A DNA stretch of 64,000 nucleotides from Lysobacterales bacterium PRO7 (GTDB lineage Bacteria > Pseudomonadota > Gammaproteobacteria > Xanthomonadales > Rhodanobacteraceae). The notes below the pieces were generated by a model. It was not told the DNA's origin. It worked only from the letters and a program-made list of their open reading frames with translations, and did no database searches. Location of the stretch: assembly GCA_021404785.1 (NCBI GenBank), contig QWHH01000002.1, positions 248,001 to 312,000 of the forward strand, written 5' to 3'. Both the position numbers and the translations under genes were made by a program. Shown piece by piece: positions 1 to 9,077 of this stretch (within the stretch, counting starts at the first letter, position 1; each line of letters begins with the position of its first letter).

Positions 1-1284
1 CGGCTCGCGCAGCTTGCCGTAGGCATCGCAATTGCCAGTCGAACAACTCCCTGTCGTCGCGGGAAGCGCGGGCGGATTGCGCGCTTCGGTATCGATCAGG
101 ATGGCCTTGACCACGTCGCCCAGGTCGTTTCCCGCCGTGTTGAATACCGCACTGATGCGCGCGATGTAGGCCGGCGATGGATTGCTGGTCACGAAGCGCT
201 GGATCAACTGGCGCGAGATGAATGGCGCCACGTTCGGGTGCGTGGCGATGATGCTCAACTCGTCGGTCACATCCTGTGCGCAAGTCTGATTCGCCGGGAT
301 CGTATTTGTGGTGCCGACTCCGCCATAGCCCAGCACCGCCTTCGTCGTGATGTCATGGCGCATGTTGCCGCTGCCGGTGCCCGTGGCCGGGAATAGCTCG
401 GTACCCCAACAGGCCATCGGCGCGTACTGGGCAGCGAAAGTCAAACCTCCGCCGTAAAAGCTCGCACCGCTGTAATTCGGCGGCCCGCTGCCTTGCGGTG
501 CGTCGCTCCAGGTGAATCCGGTGAACACCTTGGCGTTCTGGGTGATGACGCCCTGATCGTAGGTCGGAATGGTGCTTTCCGGATCGAGTGGATTGGTCAA
601 CACCGGCGAAAAATCCGGATGGCGCATGATCAGGCCGATCGAGAACAGCTGCATCACTTCGCGCGCGTAATTTTCGTCGGGGCTGGTGGTCTGCACGCTG
701 CCGACGAAGGTCGCCTTGACGTTGTGGTACGCGTTCAGGTACCGCCCCATCATCGGGTGATACGTCACGTTCAACAGGACTTGTCCGTAAGGCAGGAACG
801 CCGCCTGCGCGAGCATGTCGCCGTACTGGGTCAACGGCACGACATACTGGCTGATGCTGCTGGATTGATCCGACACCACGAAGATCTGGCTCAGCGCGTA
901 GGCCATGCGCTGGCGCAACTGGTCCGGCGCGTACACGGCCTGCCAGAACCAGCGATTCAAGCGCTGCGTGTTGTTGACTTTCTGCCCACCCGCCGTGCGC
1001 GCATTCACGACCGCTTCGACTGTTGGTTCGCCAAGCGTGGCGGGCTTCGCCAATTGCTCGTCGATCCACTCGCCGTAGCCCTGCGCCATCAGATAATTGA
1101 TATCGGCCTGGGTCGGGCCGAACGTGGCTTGGGTGAGAAAACGTGCGGCGGCGTTGACGCTGGCCGGTTGATCCGCAGGAATATCGAACGAGCCCTTGAA
1201 GAGCTGGTCGTGGACCGTGGCGCCGGCCCATGGCACGAAGCCGAAGACCAAGGCGAACCCCAAAATTCCGAATCCAGCGCGCAT
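1..1284 (-). CDS. DUF1800 domain protein, secreted (3' end off the window)
   Basis: The minus-strand frame opens with ATG at 1284, preceded by a GGGAGG ribosome site, and stays open for 428 codons to the left edge, so the C-terminus is missing. The first residues (MRAGFGILGFALVFGFVPWAGA) form a signal peptide. The body carries DUF1800 landmarks: a RFLTQATFGPT segment near residue 47, a long helical part with LRQRMAYALSQIFVVS, and near the edge HPNVAPFISRQLIQRFVTSN with the following NPSPAYIARI. DUF1800 proteins are exported, often paired with a DUF1501 protein encoded next to them; their biochemical role is not established. A partner would lie left of position 1. A longer same-strand frame at 353-1429 was rejected because the family motifs are in this frame. 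Confidence 0.88.
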   Translation of the reverse strand, partial: MRAGFGILGFALVFGFVPWAGATVHDQLFKGSFDIPADQPASVNAAARFLTQATFGPTQADINYLMAQGYGEWIDEQLAKPATLGEPTVEAVVNARTAGGQKVNNTQRLNRWFWQAVYAPDQLRQRMAYALSQIFVVSDQSSSISQYVVPLTQYGDMLAQAAFLPYGQVLLNVTYHPMMGRYLNAYHNVKATFVGSVQTTSPDENYAREVMQLFSIGLIMRHPDFSPVLTNPLDPESTIPTYDQGVITQNAKVFTGFTWSDAPQGSGPPNYSGASFYGGGLTFAAQYAPMACWGTELFPATGTGSGNMRHDITTKAVLGYGGVGTTNTIPANQTCAQDVTDELSIIATHPNVAPFISRQLIQRFVTSNPSPAYIARISAVFNTAGNDLGDVVKAILIDTEARNPPALPATTGSCSTGNCDAYGKLREP

Positions 1285-1455
1285 GAGCTGCCTCCCGATC
1301 GTGGCGGATCGCACCAGCCGCAGGGCTGCGCCTTGCGATCCTGCGGCGGCAGGTTACGTCAGGGCGCGGCATACGACTGTTACGCAACGCACAGGTCAAC
1401 GCGCCCGTTCGTGGACGGTTGACAGGCAAACGCGGGATCGTGTTCTGGATTCGGC

Positions 1456-2844
1456 TCAGCGGCCGGGCATACCACCGGGCGGCAGGCCGCCGCCGCTCAT
1501 GCCCTTGAGTGCGCCCCCCATCTGCCGCATCAGGCCCTTGATGCCGCCCGAGGCCATCTTCGACATCATCTTTTCCATCTGCATGTACTGCTTGAGCAGG
1601 CGATTGACATCGGCCGGCTGGGTGCCGGAACCGCGCGCCACGCGCGCCTTGCGCGAGCCATTGAGCAGGTCCGGATGGCGGCGTTCCTTCTTCGTCATCG
1701 AATTGACGATGGCGATCATGCGATGGACTTCCTTGTCGTTGACTTTCGACTTCACTGAATCCGGCAAGGCGCCAACTCCCGGCAACTTGTCCATCAACGA
1801 CGCCAGACCGCCCATGTTGAGCATCTGCGACAGCTGGTCGCGCATGTCGTTCATGTCGAAGCGTTTGCCCTTCATCACCTTCTCGGCGAGTTTTTGGGCC
1901 TTTTCCTTGTCGACGTTATGTTCGACCTGCTCGACCAGCGACAGCACATCGCCCATGCCGAGGATGCGCTGCGCGATGCGGTCGGGATAGAACGCATCCA
2001 GCCCGTCGGGCTTTTCGCTGACGCCGATGAACTTGATCGGACGCCCAGTGACGTAGCGCACCGATAGCGCCGCGCCGCCGCGCGCATCACCGTCGGTCTT
2101 GGTCAGCACCACGCCGGTCAGCGGCAGCGCTTCGGCAAACGCTTTTGCCGTATTCGCGGCGTCCTGACCCGTCATCGCATCAACGACGAACAAGGTTTCA
2201 ATCGGGTTCAACGCCGCGTGCAGCGCCTTGATCTCGTCCATCATCTGCGCATCGATGGCAAGACGTCCGGCCGTATCGACGAGCAGCACGTCGGCGAAAT
2301 TCTTTTTCGCCGCATCGACGGCGGATTTTGCAATAGCGACCGGACTCTGATCGCCCGCGCTCGGATGGAACAGTACGTCCACCTGTTCGGCGAGCAGGCG
2401 CAGTTGCTCGATGGCGGCCGGACGGTACACATCGCAGCTCACGACCATCACTTTTTTCTTCCTGCGATCCTTGAGGAATTTGGCGAGCTTGGCGACCGTC
2501 GTCGTCTTGCCCGCACCCTGCAAGCCGGCCATCAACACAATGGCGGGCGGCGCGGCGGCCAGATTCAGGTCGGCATTCGCCGTGCCCATCACGGCGGTCA
2601 ACTCGTCGCGCACGACCTTGACCAGGGCCTGTCCCGGCGTGAGCGACTTCAGCACTTCCTGGCCGACCGCACGCACCTGCACGCGCTGGATCAACGCCTG
2701 CACCACCGGCAGCGCGACATCGGCCTCGAGCAGGGCGATGCGCACCTCGCGCAGCGATTCGCGGATGTTCGCCTCGGTCAGGCGTGCGCGTCCGCGCAGG
2801 CGCTCGATGGTGGTCGACAGGCGTTGGCTCAGGGATTCGAACAT
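1456..2844 (-). CDS. ffh: Signal recognition particle protein Ffh (SRP54 GTPase)
   Basis: Binds 4.5S RNA and signal sequences of nascent inner-membrane proteins and delivers ribosomes to the FtsY receptor. The 462 residues show the N domain (helical, about 1-90), the G domain with P-loop GLQGAGKTTT (107-116), DTAGR (190-194) and TKTDGDARGG (248-257), and a Met-rich M domain from about residue 300 ending in the usual GGLPPGGMPG tail. Length equals that of typical proteobacterial Ffh. The ribosome site before ATG at 2844 is weak, but the start matches the family N-terminus MFESLSQRL. It is divergent from ypjD, the usual neighbour in gammaproteobacteria. No 4.5S RNA gene was found nearby. Confidence 0.97.
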   Translation of the reverse strand: MFESLSQRLSTTIERLRGRARLTEANIRESLREVRIALLEADVALPVVQALIQRVQVRAVGQEVLKSLTPGQALVKVVRDELTAVMGTANADLNLAAAPPAIVLMAGLQGAGKTTTVAKLAKFLKDRRKKKVMVVSCDVYRPAAIEQLRLLAEQVDVLFHPSAGDQSPVAIAKSAVDAAKKNFADVLLVDTAGRLAIDAQMMDEIKALHAALNPIETLFVVDAMTGQDAANTAKAFAEALPLTGVVLTKTDGDARGGAALSVRYVTGRPIKFIGVSEKPDGLDAFYPDRIAQRILGMGDVLSLVEQVEHNVDKEKAQKLAEKVMKGKRFDMNDMRDQLSQMLNMGGLASLMDKLPGVGALPDSVKSKVNDKEVHRMIAIVNSMTKKERRHPDLLNGSRKARVARGSGTQPADVNRLLKQYMQMEKMMSKMASGGIKGLMRQMGGALKGMSGGGLPPGGMPGR

Positions 2845-2873
2845 GGCTTGGCAACAGGATTCGCGGGGCGCGC

Positions 2874-2879
2874 AGTATA
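2874..2879 (-). promoter_or_regulatory. Candidate -10 box for ffh
   Basis: On the minus strand this reads TATACT (5 of 6 to sigma70 consensus) about 30 bases before the ffh start. The same hexamer occurs upstream of hfq and typA in this window. The -35 region is not recognisable, so this is only a candidate. Confidence 0.35.
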
Positions 2880-2922
2880 CCAGCGCCTCGCGCCGATCCC
2901 GCCGCTATGCGACACTTGTGAC

Positions 2923-3699
2923 ATGTCGATTCACGCCCTCGCCCTGATTGCCGCTGCGCTATACCTGATCGTCGCGGCCTTGTTCGCGCGCAACCCGCGG
3001 CTGCCCGCTTTCATCGTCGCGGCTATCGCCGTGTGCACGCACGCGGCGATCCTCGCCGGCCAGCACGGCGGCGGCGTGGACCTGCACTTTTTCGCCGCGC
3101 TATCGCTGGTCGCCGGTTGCGTGGCCGCGCTGTGCCTGCTGGTGAACCTGTTCCGGCCAGTTGCCGCGCTGGGCACGATCGTGTTTCCGCTCGCCGCGAT
3201 CCTGCTGCTCGTCGATGTCTTTCTCGCGCCGCACACCGAGCCCTTGCCGATCGACTGGCAGATCAAGCTGCACGTGATTTTCGGATTGCTCGGATTCTCC
3301 GTGCTCAGCCTCGCTGCCGTGCTTGCCGTTCTGCTCGCCGTGCAGGAACGCGCCCTGCGCGCGCGCCGATTCGATGGACTGGCCGCCGCATTGCCGCCGC
3401 TGACGCTCACCGAAACCCTGATGTTCCAGTTGATCGGCGCCGGTTTCGCGTTGCTGACCGTATCCATCCTGATCGGCTTCCTGTTCGTCGCAAACCTGTT
3501 CGCCCAGCACCTGATCCACAAGACCGTGCTGACAATCGCGGCGTGGATCATGTTCGGCGCGTTGCTGCTCGGGCGCTGGCGCTATGGCTGGCGCGGCCGC
3601 CGCGCGGTGCGCATGACCCTGATCGGCATGATCCTGCTGCTGCTCGCGTTCTTCGGCAGCCGCTTCGTGCTCGAACTCGTCCTCAAGCGCGTACCTTGA
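2923..3699 (+). CDS. ypjD: Inner-membrane protein YpjD (cytochrome c assembly/CcsA-like fold)
   Basis: A 258-residue polytopic membrane protein with about eight hydrophobic helices, starting MSIHALALIAAALYLIVAAL. The open frame extends upstream to 2218, but that part is antisense to ffh and lacks family similarity; ATG at 2923 gives the family length. YpjD proteins belong to the cytochrome c assembly/heme-handling membrane family (PF01578) and occur next to ffh in many gammaproteobacteria, often with a CorC/CorE-type transporter; their exact function is unsettled. The second half keeps the typical QIKLHVIFGLLGFSVLSLAA segment, with a His in a helix that is a plausible heme ligand (inference). 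Confidence 0.85.
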   Translation: MSIHALALIAAALYLIVAALFARNPRLPAFIVAAIAVCTHAAILAGQHGGGVDLHFFAALSLVAGCVAALCLLVNLFRPVAALGTIVFPLAAILLLVDVFLAPHTEPLPIDWQIKLHVIFGLLGFSVLSLAAVLAVLLAVQERALRARRFDGLAAALPPLTLTETLMFQLIGAGFALLTVSILIGFLFVANLFAQHLIHKTVLTIAAWIMFGALLLGRWRYGWRGRRAVRMTLIGMILLLLAFFGSRFVLELVLKRVP

Positions 3700-3730
3700 T
3701 TGCCGCCGCACCGCTGTGCAGAATCCACGC

Positions 3731-4102
3731 ATGATCCAGAACAAGCCCAAAGCCGACGAACGCCGCCGCTTCCAGCGCTTTCACTTCGAAGGCACGGTGA
3801 AGTTGTACTCGGACAAAACGATGTGGGAGAGCAAGCTCGACGACATCTCGCTCAAGGGCGTGCTGATCGAGCATCCGCCCGGCTGGAACGGCAAGGTCGG
3901 TTCGAGCTTCCGCATGGACCTGCGCATCAACAACTCGGTGATCATCAGCATGGGCGTTGTCACCGCGCACATCATGCCGCACCGCATCGGCTTCCAGTGG
4001 CAGAAGATCGACCTGGACAGCTTCGCCGAACTCAAGCGCCTGGTGGAATTGAACCTCGGCGATCCGGAAATCCTGAATCGGGAGTTGTCGGCGCTGGGTT
4101 AG
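3731..4102 (+). CDS. PilZ domain protein (probable c-di-GMP receptor)
   Basis: A short cytosolic protein of 123 residues consisting of one PilZ domain. The RRRFQRF segment near the N-terminus supplies the first c-di-GMP-binding motif (RxxxR), and the strand after it ends in DDISLKGVLIE, matching the second motif (D/NxSxxG). PilZ proteins bind c-di-GMP and act on motility, pili or exopolysaccharide machinery. ATG at 3731 was chosen; a GTG at 3716 would add five residues and neither has a strong ribosome site. It lies 31 bases after ypjD on the same strand. Two predicted c-di-GMP-turnover proteins are encoded at 11.8-14.3 kb. Confidence 0.88.
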   Translation: MIQNKPKADERRRFQRFHFEGTVKLYSDKTMWESKLDDISLKGVLIEHPPGWNGKVGSSFRMDLRINNSVIISMGVVTAHIMPHRIGFQWQKIDLDSFAELKRLVELNLGDPEILNRELSALG

Positions 4103-4104
4103 CC

Positions 4105-4189
4105 GTCATTCCGGCATGGATTGCCGGAATCCAGTTGCCACGGATGGCGTCCATGCAGTCTGGATCCCGGCAATCCATGCCGGGATGAC
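4105..4189. repeat. Double-hairpin palindromic repeat, copy A
   Basis: Two 30-base arms, 4105-4134 and 4160-4189, are inverted copies of each other with 28 of 30 bases matching. Each arm is itself a hairpin: a 9-base-pair stem (ATTCCGGCA with TGCCGGAAT in the left arm) around a 5-base loop. The left loop TGGAT and right loop ATCCA are complementary. The element fills the gap between the convergent PilZ and radA genes and starts 3 bases after the PilZ stop. Related copies: 8143-8259, 21245-21350, 39132-39214. Confidence 0.9.
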
Positions 4190-4194
4190 AGAAA

Positions 4195-5565
4195 TCACAC
4201 CACCGCCGCAATTGCCTCGCTCAACCGCTCCACCGCCACGATTTCCATCTCGCCGATTTTCAATTTCTTCGGCGCATTCGCCTTCGGCACGATGGCCTTG
4301 AGAAACCCGTGCGTGGCCGCTTCCTTCAACCTTTCCTCGCCGTTCGGCACCGGACGAATTTCGCCGGACAGCCCCACTTCGCCGAACGCCACGGTTTTCT
4401 CCGGCAGCGGTTTGTCGCGAAAGCTCGACAGCACCGCGAGCAGCACCGGCAAGTCCGCCGCGGTTTCCTGTACGCGGATGCCGCCGACGACATTGACGAA
4501 CACGTCCTGGTCGTAGACCGCCATGCCGCCGTGACGATGAAGCACGGCAAGCAGCATGGCGAGGCGATTCTGTTCCAGGCCCAGCGCTACGCGGCGCGGA
4601 TTGCCCAAGGATGACTGATCCACCAGCGCCTGCACCTCGACGAGCAAGGGCCGCGTGCCCTCGCGCGTGACCATCACCGCGCTGCCCGGCGTCGGCCCGG
4701 CGTGCGCCGAGAGAAAAATCGCCGACGGATTCGGCACTTCGCGCAGGCCCTTGTCCGACATCGCGAACACGCCCAGCTCGTTGACCGCGCCGAAGCGGTT
4801 CTTGAACGCACGCAGCACGCGGAAGCGCGAGCCGGATTCGCCTTCGAAATACAGCACCGCGTCGACCATGTGCTCGAGCACGCGCGGGCCGGCGATGCCG
4901 CCTTCCTTGGTCACGTGGCCGACCAGGAAGATGCTGGTGCCGGTTTCCTTGGCGTAGCGCACCAGGCGCGCCGCCGACTCGCGCACCTGCGACACCGAGC
5001 CTGGTGCGGCAGTCAACAATTCCGTCCAGATGGTCTGGATGGAATCGATCACCAGCACGCGAGGTTTGTCGATCTGAGCATTTTCGACGATGCGCTCGAC
5101 GCAGGTTTCGGCAAGACAGCGCAAATTGTCCAGTGGCAGACCCAAGCGCTGCGCGCGCGCGGCGATCTGCGCCATCGACTCCTCGCCCGATACGTAGAGC
5201 GTGGACAGGCGCGCACCGAGCGCACCGAGCACCTGCAACAGCAGCGTTGATTTGCCGATGCCAGGATCGCCGCCGACCAGCACCACCGAACCTTGCACCA
5301 GGCCGCCGCCGAGCACGCGGTCGAGTTCGCCAATGCCGATGCGCTCGCGCTGCTCGGCTTCCGCCGCCACATCCACGAGCGGCACGATGCGCGCCGGCGC
5401 CGCGCCCGCATATCCCGTGCGCTTGACCGCGCTGGACTTGGATGCCGGCTCGACCACGAATTCGCTCAACGTGTTCCACGCCCCGCAGCTCTCGCACTGG
5501 CCCTGCCACTTCGTATATTCAGCGCCGCACTGGTTGCAGACGTAGGCGGTTTTGGATTTGGCCAT
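4195..5565 (-). CDS. radA: DNA repair protein RadA
   Basis: A RecA-like branch-migration ATPase/helicase acting in recombinational repair. The 456 residues show the N-terminal C4 zinc motif (C10, C13, C24, C27), Walker A GDPGIGKS (99-106, K105), the RadA-specific KNRFG motif (256-260) and a C-terminal Lon-protease-like domain. The start is ATG at 5565 (MAKSKTAYVCNQCG), whose A is shared with the last base of the alr stop, forming TGATG. The upstream in-frame extension to 6027 is alr sequence in another frame. The overlap and the dnaB-alr overlap suggest one dnaB-alr-radA transcript. Confidence 0.97.
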   Translation of the reverse strand: MAKSKTAYVCNQCGAEYTKWQGQCESCGAWNTLSEFVVEPASKSSAVKRTGYAGAAPARIVPLVDVAAEAEQRERIGIGELDRVLGGGLVQGSVVLVGGDPGIGKSTLLLQVLGALGARLSTLYVSGEESMAQIAARAQRLGLPLDNLRCLAETCVERIVENAQIDKPRVLVIDSIQTIWTELLTAAPGSVSQVRESAARLVRYAKETGTSIFLVGHVTKEGGIAGPRVLEHMVDAVLYFEGESGSRFRVLRAFKNRFGAVNELGVFAMSDKGLREVPNPSAIFLSAHAGPTPGSAVMVTREGTRPLLVEVQALVDQSSLGNPRRVALGLEQNRLAMLLAVLHRHGGMAVYDQDVFVNVVGGIRVQETAADLPVLLAVLSSFRDKPLPEKTVAFGEVGLSGEIRPVPNGEERLKEAATHGFLKAIVPKANAPKKLKIGEMEIVAVERLSEAIAAVV

Positions 5566-6647
5566 CAGCCTTCGTCCTCGACGAAAAGAACGCGCTTGGT
5601 CATGCCACAAGTCAGATCGTAGGAAATGGTGCCGGCGCGCGCGGCGATTTCCTCGATCGGCAGGTGCGAACCCCACAGTGTCACGGTGTCGCCAATGCGC
5701 GCGTCGGGAGCGTTGCGCAGATCGATGGTGACGAGATCCATCGACACGCGGCCGGCGAGCGCGGCGCGTTTGCCGTCGACCAGCACCGGCGTGCCGGACG
5801 GCGCGCTGCGTGGATAGCCGTCGCCGTAGCCAATCGCGGCGACGCCGGTGGTCATGTCTTGCGGACATTCGAACGTGGCGGCGTAACCGACACGCTCGCC
5901 GCGCGCGACACGATTGACCGCGATGAGTTTCGTGGACAAGGTCATCGCCGGCTCGAAACCCAGATCGGTGCCGGATTTGCCCTCGATCACCGACAGGCCA
6001 TACAGCAACCCGCCCACCCTGACCCAATCATTTTTCGCCTGCGGCCAGCCAAGCACACCGGCGGAATTGGCCAGCGAACGTGCACCTTGCAGATCGCGCG
6101 TCGCCGCATCGAACGCAGCGATCTGGCGCGCGGTAAGGTCATTGTCGAACTCGTCGGACGCGGCAAAATGGGTCATCAGGGCGATGTCGGAATCGACATT
6201 CGGCAATGCACGCAAGCGCGCGTGAACCGCGCGTGCGTCATCGGGCGCAAATCCGAGACGATGCATGCCAGTGTCCATCTTCAGCCACACGCGCAAGTTT
6301 CGTGGATCGCGATCGGATTCCAACCACGCCAGTTGCGATTCGTGATGGATCACGGCATCGAGTTGCAGACGGCGAAACTCGCTCAGATCCGCCGCTTCGT
6401 CGGGACCGGACAGGACCACGATGCGCTTGCCGATGCCGGCCGCGCGCAGGCGCAAGCCGTCGCCGAGCGACGCGACGCCGAACGCATCGGCATTGCTCAA
6501 TGCGCGCGCGACGCGTTCCAGGCCATGGCCGTAGCCGTCTGCCTTGACCACGGCCATGACCTTCGCTGCGCCGACGCGCTCGCGCACGCGCGCGAGATTG
6601 CGGCGCAATGCGCCTAGATGGATCGTGGCCAGCGCCGCCCTGCTCAC
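5565..6647 (-). CDS. alr: Alanine racemase
   Basis: PLP enzyme interconverting L- and D-alanine for peptidoglycan synthesis, cytosolic. The PLP lysine is K35 in VVKADGYGHG and the second catalytic base is Y255 in ERVGYAATFE; the C-terminal beta domain contains AIGYGDGYPR. The length of 360 residues is normal. The start codon is GTG at 6647, inside a 4-base GTGA overlap with the dnaB stop. The dnaB-alr-radA order is common in gammaproteobacteria. Confidence 0.97.
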   Translation of the reverse strand: MSRAALATIHLGALRRNLARVRERVGAAKVMAVVKADGYGHGLERVARALSNADAFGVASLGDGLRLRAAGIGKRIVVLSGPDEAADLSEFRRLQLDAVIHHESQLAWLESDRDPRNLRVWLKMDTGMHRLGFAPDDARAVHARLRALPNVDSDIALMTHFAASDEFDNDLTARQIAAFDAATRDLQGARSLANSAGVLGWPQAKNDWVRVGGLLYGLSVIEGKSGTDLGFEPAMTLSTKLIAVNRVARGERVGYAATFECPQDMTTGVAAIGYGDGYPRSAPSGTPVLVDGKRAALAGRVSMDLVTIDLRNAPDARIGDTVTLWGSHLPIEEIAARAGTISYDLTCGMTKRVLFVEDEG

Positions 6648-8035
6648 TCGTAGCGCGCGCCCTGGGATTCGGACGCGGTGTTCTCGAAACGCGTATAGCG
6701 GCCGAGGAAGGTCAGCTTGACGGTGCCGATCGGACCATTGCGTTGCTTGCCGATGATGATCTCGGCCAGGCCCTTGTCGGCCGATTCCTTGTCGTAGACC
6801 TCGTCGCGGTAGATGAACAGGATCACGTCGGCGTCCTGCTCGATCGCACCGGATTCGCGCAGGTCGGCCATCACCGGACGCTTGTCGGTGCGCTGTTCCA
6901 GCGAGCGGTTGAGCTGCGAGAGCGCGATCACGGGAATGTTGAGTTCCTTGGCCAGGGCTTTCAGGCTGCGCGAGATTTCTGAAATTTCCGTGGCGCGGTT
7001 CTCCTTGTTCCCGGGCACGGCCATGAGCTGCAGGTAGTCGACAACGATCAGGCCGATGTCGAACTGGCGCTTGAGGCGACGCGCGCGCGCACGCAACTCG
7101 GACGGCGACAGCGACGGCGTATCGTCGATCAGGATCTTCGTTTCCGACAACAGCGTGATCGCGCTAGTTACGCGCGGCCAATCTTCTTCTTCCAGATTGC
7201 CGTTGCGCAAGTGCTGCTGATCGATGCGGCCAAGCGAGGAGATCAGGCGAAACGCGAGCTGCGATGCCGACATTTCCATCGAGAAGATCGCCACCGCCTT
7301 GCGCGACTTGATCGCGGCGTGCTCGGCGATGTTCACCGCGAGCGTGGTCTTGCCCATCGACGGGCGCGCGGCGACGATGATGAGGTCGGTCGGTTGCAAG
7401 CCGGAAGTCAATTCGTCGAGATCGGCGAATCCGGTCGCCAGGCCCGTTACCGCTTCCTTGCTCTCGTAGCGGCGCGACAGGATCTGGAATGCCTCGTGCA
7501 CCGCCGTGCGCATTTCCACATAACTTTTCTTGCCGCGCGCACCGGTTTCGGCGATGTGGAACACGCGCGTCTCGGCCGCGCCGAGGATTTCCTCGGACGT
7601 ACGTCCTTCGGGCTGGAAACCATCGCCGACGATCTGGGTGCCGGCCTCGATGAGTTGGCGCAAGACGGACTTTTCGCGCACGATGCCGGCATAGGCGAGG
7701 ATGTTCGCCGCGCTCGGCGTGCTGTTCGCGAGCTGGATCACGTAGGCGACGCCGCCGACTTCGTCGGCAAGGCCGCTGGATTCGAACCACTCGCCCAGGG
7801 TCACCGCGTCGCAGGGCTGGTTCTTGCTGGCCAGATCGCCGATCGCGCGGAAGATCAGGCGATGGTCGCGGCGGTAGAAATCCTCTTCGCCGAGCTTGTC
7901 GGCAATGCGCTCCCAGGCATGTTCGTCGAGCATCAGGCCGCCGAGCACGGCCTGTTCGGCGTCGATGGAATGCGGCGGCACGCGCAGCGTATCGACGCGC
8001 GTGGAGGAAAACATCCTGTCCGGGGAAGCAGCCAT
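6644..8035 (-). CDS. dnaB: Replicative DNA helicase DnaB
   Basis: Hexameric 5'-3' helicase at the replication fork, loaded at the origin and interacting with primase. The N-terminal domain starts near residue 20 (PPHSIDAEQAVLGGLM); the C-terminal RecA-like domain has Walker A ARPSMGKT (223-230), the Walker B-region segment VVDYLQLM and the arginine-finger region RESGAIEQDADVI. ATG at 8035 gives 463 residues; a TTG at 8050 would add five. No intein is present. The stop overlaps the alr start by 4 bases. Confidence 0.97.
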   Translation of the reverse strand: MAASPDRMFSSTRVDTLRVPPHSIDAEQAVLGGLMLDEHAWERIADKLGEEDFYRRDHRLIFRAIGDLASKNQPCDAVTLGEWFESSGLADEVGGVAYVIQLANSTPSAANILAYAGIVREKSVLRQLIEAGTQIVGDGFQPEGRTSEEILGAAETRVFHIAETGARGKKSYVEMRTAVHEAFQILSRRYESKEAVTGLATGFADLDELTSGLQPTDLIIVAARPSMGKTTLAVNIAEHAAIKSRKAVAIFSMEMSASQLAFRLISSLGRIDQQHLRNGNLEEEDWPRVTSAITLLSETKILIDDTPSLSPSELRARARRLKRQFDIGLIVVDYLQLMAVPGNKENRATEISEISRSLKALAKELNIPVIALSQLNRSLEQRTDKRPVMADLRESGAIEQDADVILFIYRDEVYDKESADKGLAEIIIGKQRNGPIGTVKLTFLGRYTRFENTASESQGARYE

Positions 8036-8142
8036 GCGAGTTCTCGTCAAGCAATGTCGACGATGATACTCAGCACCGTCTCACCGCGCGATACGATAAC
8101 CTTGTGGATAAGCTGTGGGGAGATAAGCGGTCACGACAAACC

Positions 8143-8259
8143 GTCATTCCGGCAGGGACTGCCGGAATCCAGAAGCCATGGACGGCAACATATCGTGATC
8201 GTAAAGAGTGACTACAGCATCCATGCAGTCTGGATCCCGGCATTCCATGCCGGGATGAC
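8143..8259. repeat. Double-hairpin palindromic repeat, copy B
   Basis: The left arm is 8143-8172 and the right arm 8230-8259, separated by 57 bases. Arms again form ATTCCGGCA/TGCCGGAAT-type and ATCCCGGCA/TGCCGGGAT-type hairpins. Identity with copy A extends from the right arm into the spacer (the ATCCATGCAGT stretch just before it). It lies between dnaB and the rplI terminator, and the remaining bases of this 281-base gap show no gene. Confidence 0.88.
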
Positions 8260-8270
8260 GAGCAAGAATA

Positions 8271-8292
8271 AAGGGCGCGTTGCGGCGCCCTT
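8271..8292 (-). terminator. Rho-independent terminator of rpsF-rpsR-rplI
   Basis: An 8-base-pair hairpin, AAGGGCGC (8271-8278) pairing with GCGCCCTT (8285-8292), lies 24 bases past the rplI stop. On the minus strand it is followed by TTATTC. Confidence 0.7.
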
Positions 8293-8316
8293 CGAATTTG
8301 CGCGATGGCTGTTGCC

Positions 8317-8766
8317 TTATTCTTCGGCAGCCACCGTCACCTTCACCGTGGTCTGCACATCGGCGTGCAGGTGCACGTGGATCTCGAACTCGCCGGTGTG
8401 GCGGATCGGGCCTTCGCCCATCACCACTTCGCTCTTTTCCAGCGCATGGCCGGCAGCGCTGAACGCCTCGGCGATGTCGCGCGGGCCGACCGAGCCGAAC
8501 AGCTTGCCTTCCGGGCTCGCGTTCGCCTTGATCGTGACCGTGGCGCCTTCCAGCGCGGCCTTGCGCGATTCGGCGGCGGACATCACATCGTTCGCCTTGG
8601 CCTCGTATTCGGCGCGGCGCTTCTCGAACTCGGCCACGTTTGCGGCGGTCGCCGCCACGGCCTTGCCGTGCGGTACGAGGAAATTGCGGCCATAACCGGG
8701 CTTGACCTTGACCTTGTCGCCGAGGTTGCCGAGGTTCTTCACTTTTTGCAGCAGTACCAGTTCCAT
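8317..8766 (-). CDS. rplI: 50S ribosomal protein L9
   Basis: Binds 23S rRNA near the L1 stalk and projects from the large subunit. The 149 residues start [19 protein letters not shown], the typical N-terminal RNA-binding domain with the glycine-rich [14 protein letters not shown] segment, followed by the connecting helix and C-terminal domain. The length matches E. coli L9. It is the last gene of rpsF-rpsR-rplI and is followed by a hairpin terminator. The priB gene present between rpsF and rpsR in enterics is absent here. Confidence 0.98.
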   Translation of the reverse strand: MELVLLQKVKNLGNLGDKVKVKPGYGRNFLVPHGKAVAATAANVAEFEKRRAEYEAKANDVMSAAESRKAALEGATVTIKANASPEGKLFGSVGPRDIAEAFSAAGHALEKSEVVMGEGPIRHTGEFEIHVHLHADVQTTVKVTVAAEE

Positions 8767-8837
8767 GAAAATCTCCGATTCGTTAGCACCGATTGCCCGG
8801 TGCAGCTGATTTCAAGTTGTCCGAATGGACGTGAGGG

Positions 8838-9062
8838 TTAGTGGCTGTCGCAATACGGCAGCAACGCCAGAAAGCGCGCGCGCCCAATCGCCTGGGTCAA
8901 CTCGCGCTGCCAGCGCGCCTTGGTGCCGGTGATGCGGCTGGGCACGATCTTGCCGGTCTCGCCCAGGTACTGGCGCAGCGTGTTGAGGTCCTTGTAATCG
9001 ACCTCGGTCGCGCCTTCAGCGGTGAAACGGCAGTATTTCTTGCGGCGGAAGAATTTGGACAT
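8838..9062 (-). CDS. rpsR: 30S ribosomal protein S18
   Basis: Binds 16S rRNA as a heterodimer with S6 on the platform of the small subunit. The 74 residues carry the family core [19 protein letters not shown] and [20 protein letters not shown]. It lies 15 bases after rpsF and 71 bases before rplI on the minus strand. It is co-transcribed with its partner rpsF. Confidence 0.98.
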   Translation of the reverse strand: MSKFFRRKKYCRFTAEGATEVDYKDLNTLRQYLGETGKIVPSRITGTKARWQRELTQAIGRARFLALLPYCDSH

Positions 9063-9077
9063 GTTCGTTCTCCTGGC

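Noticed and set aside
353-1429. A 358-codon minus-strand open frame
   Set aside because: It overlaps the DUF1800 gene in another frame; the DUF1800 frame carries the family motifs and a signal peptide.
2218-2922. N-terminal extension of ypjD
   Set aside because: Antisense to ffh; ypjD family similarity begins at 2923.
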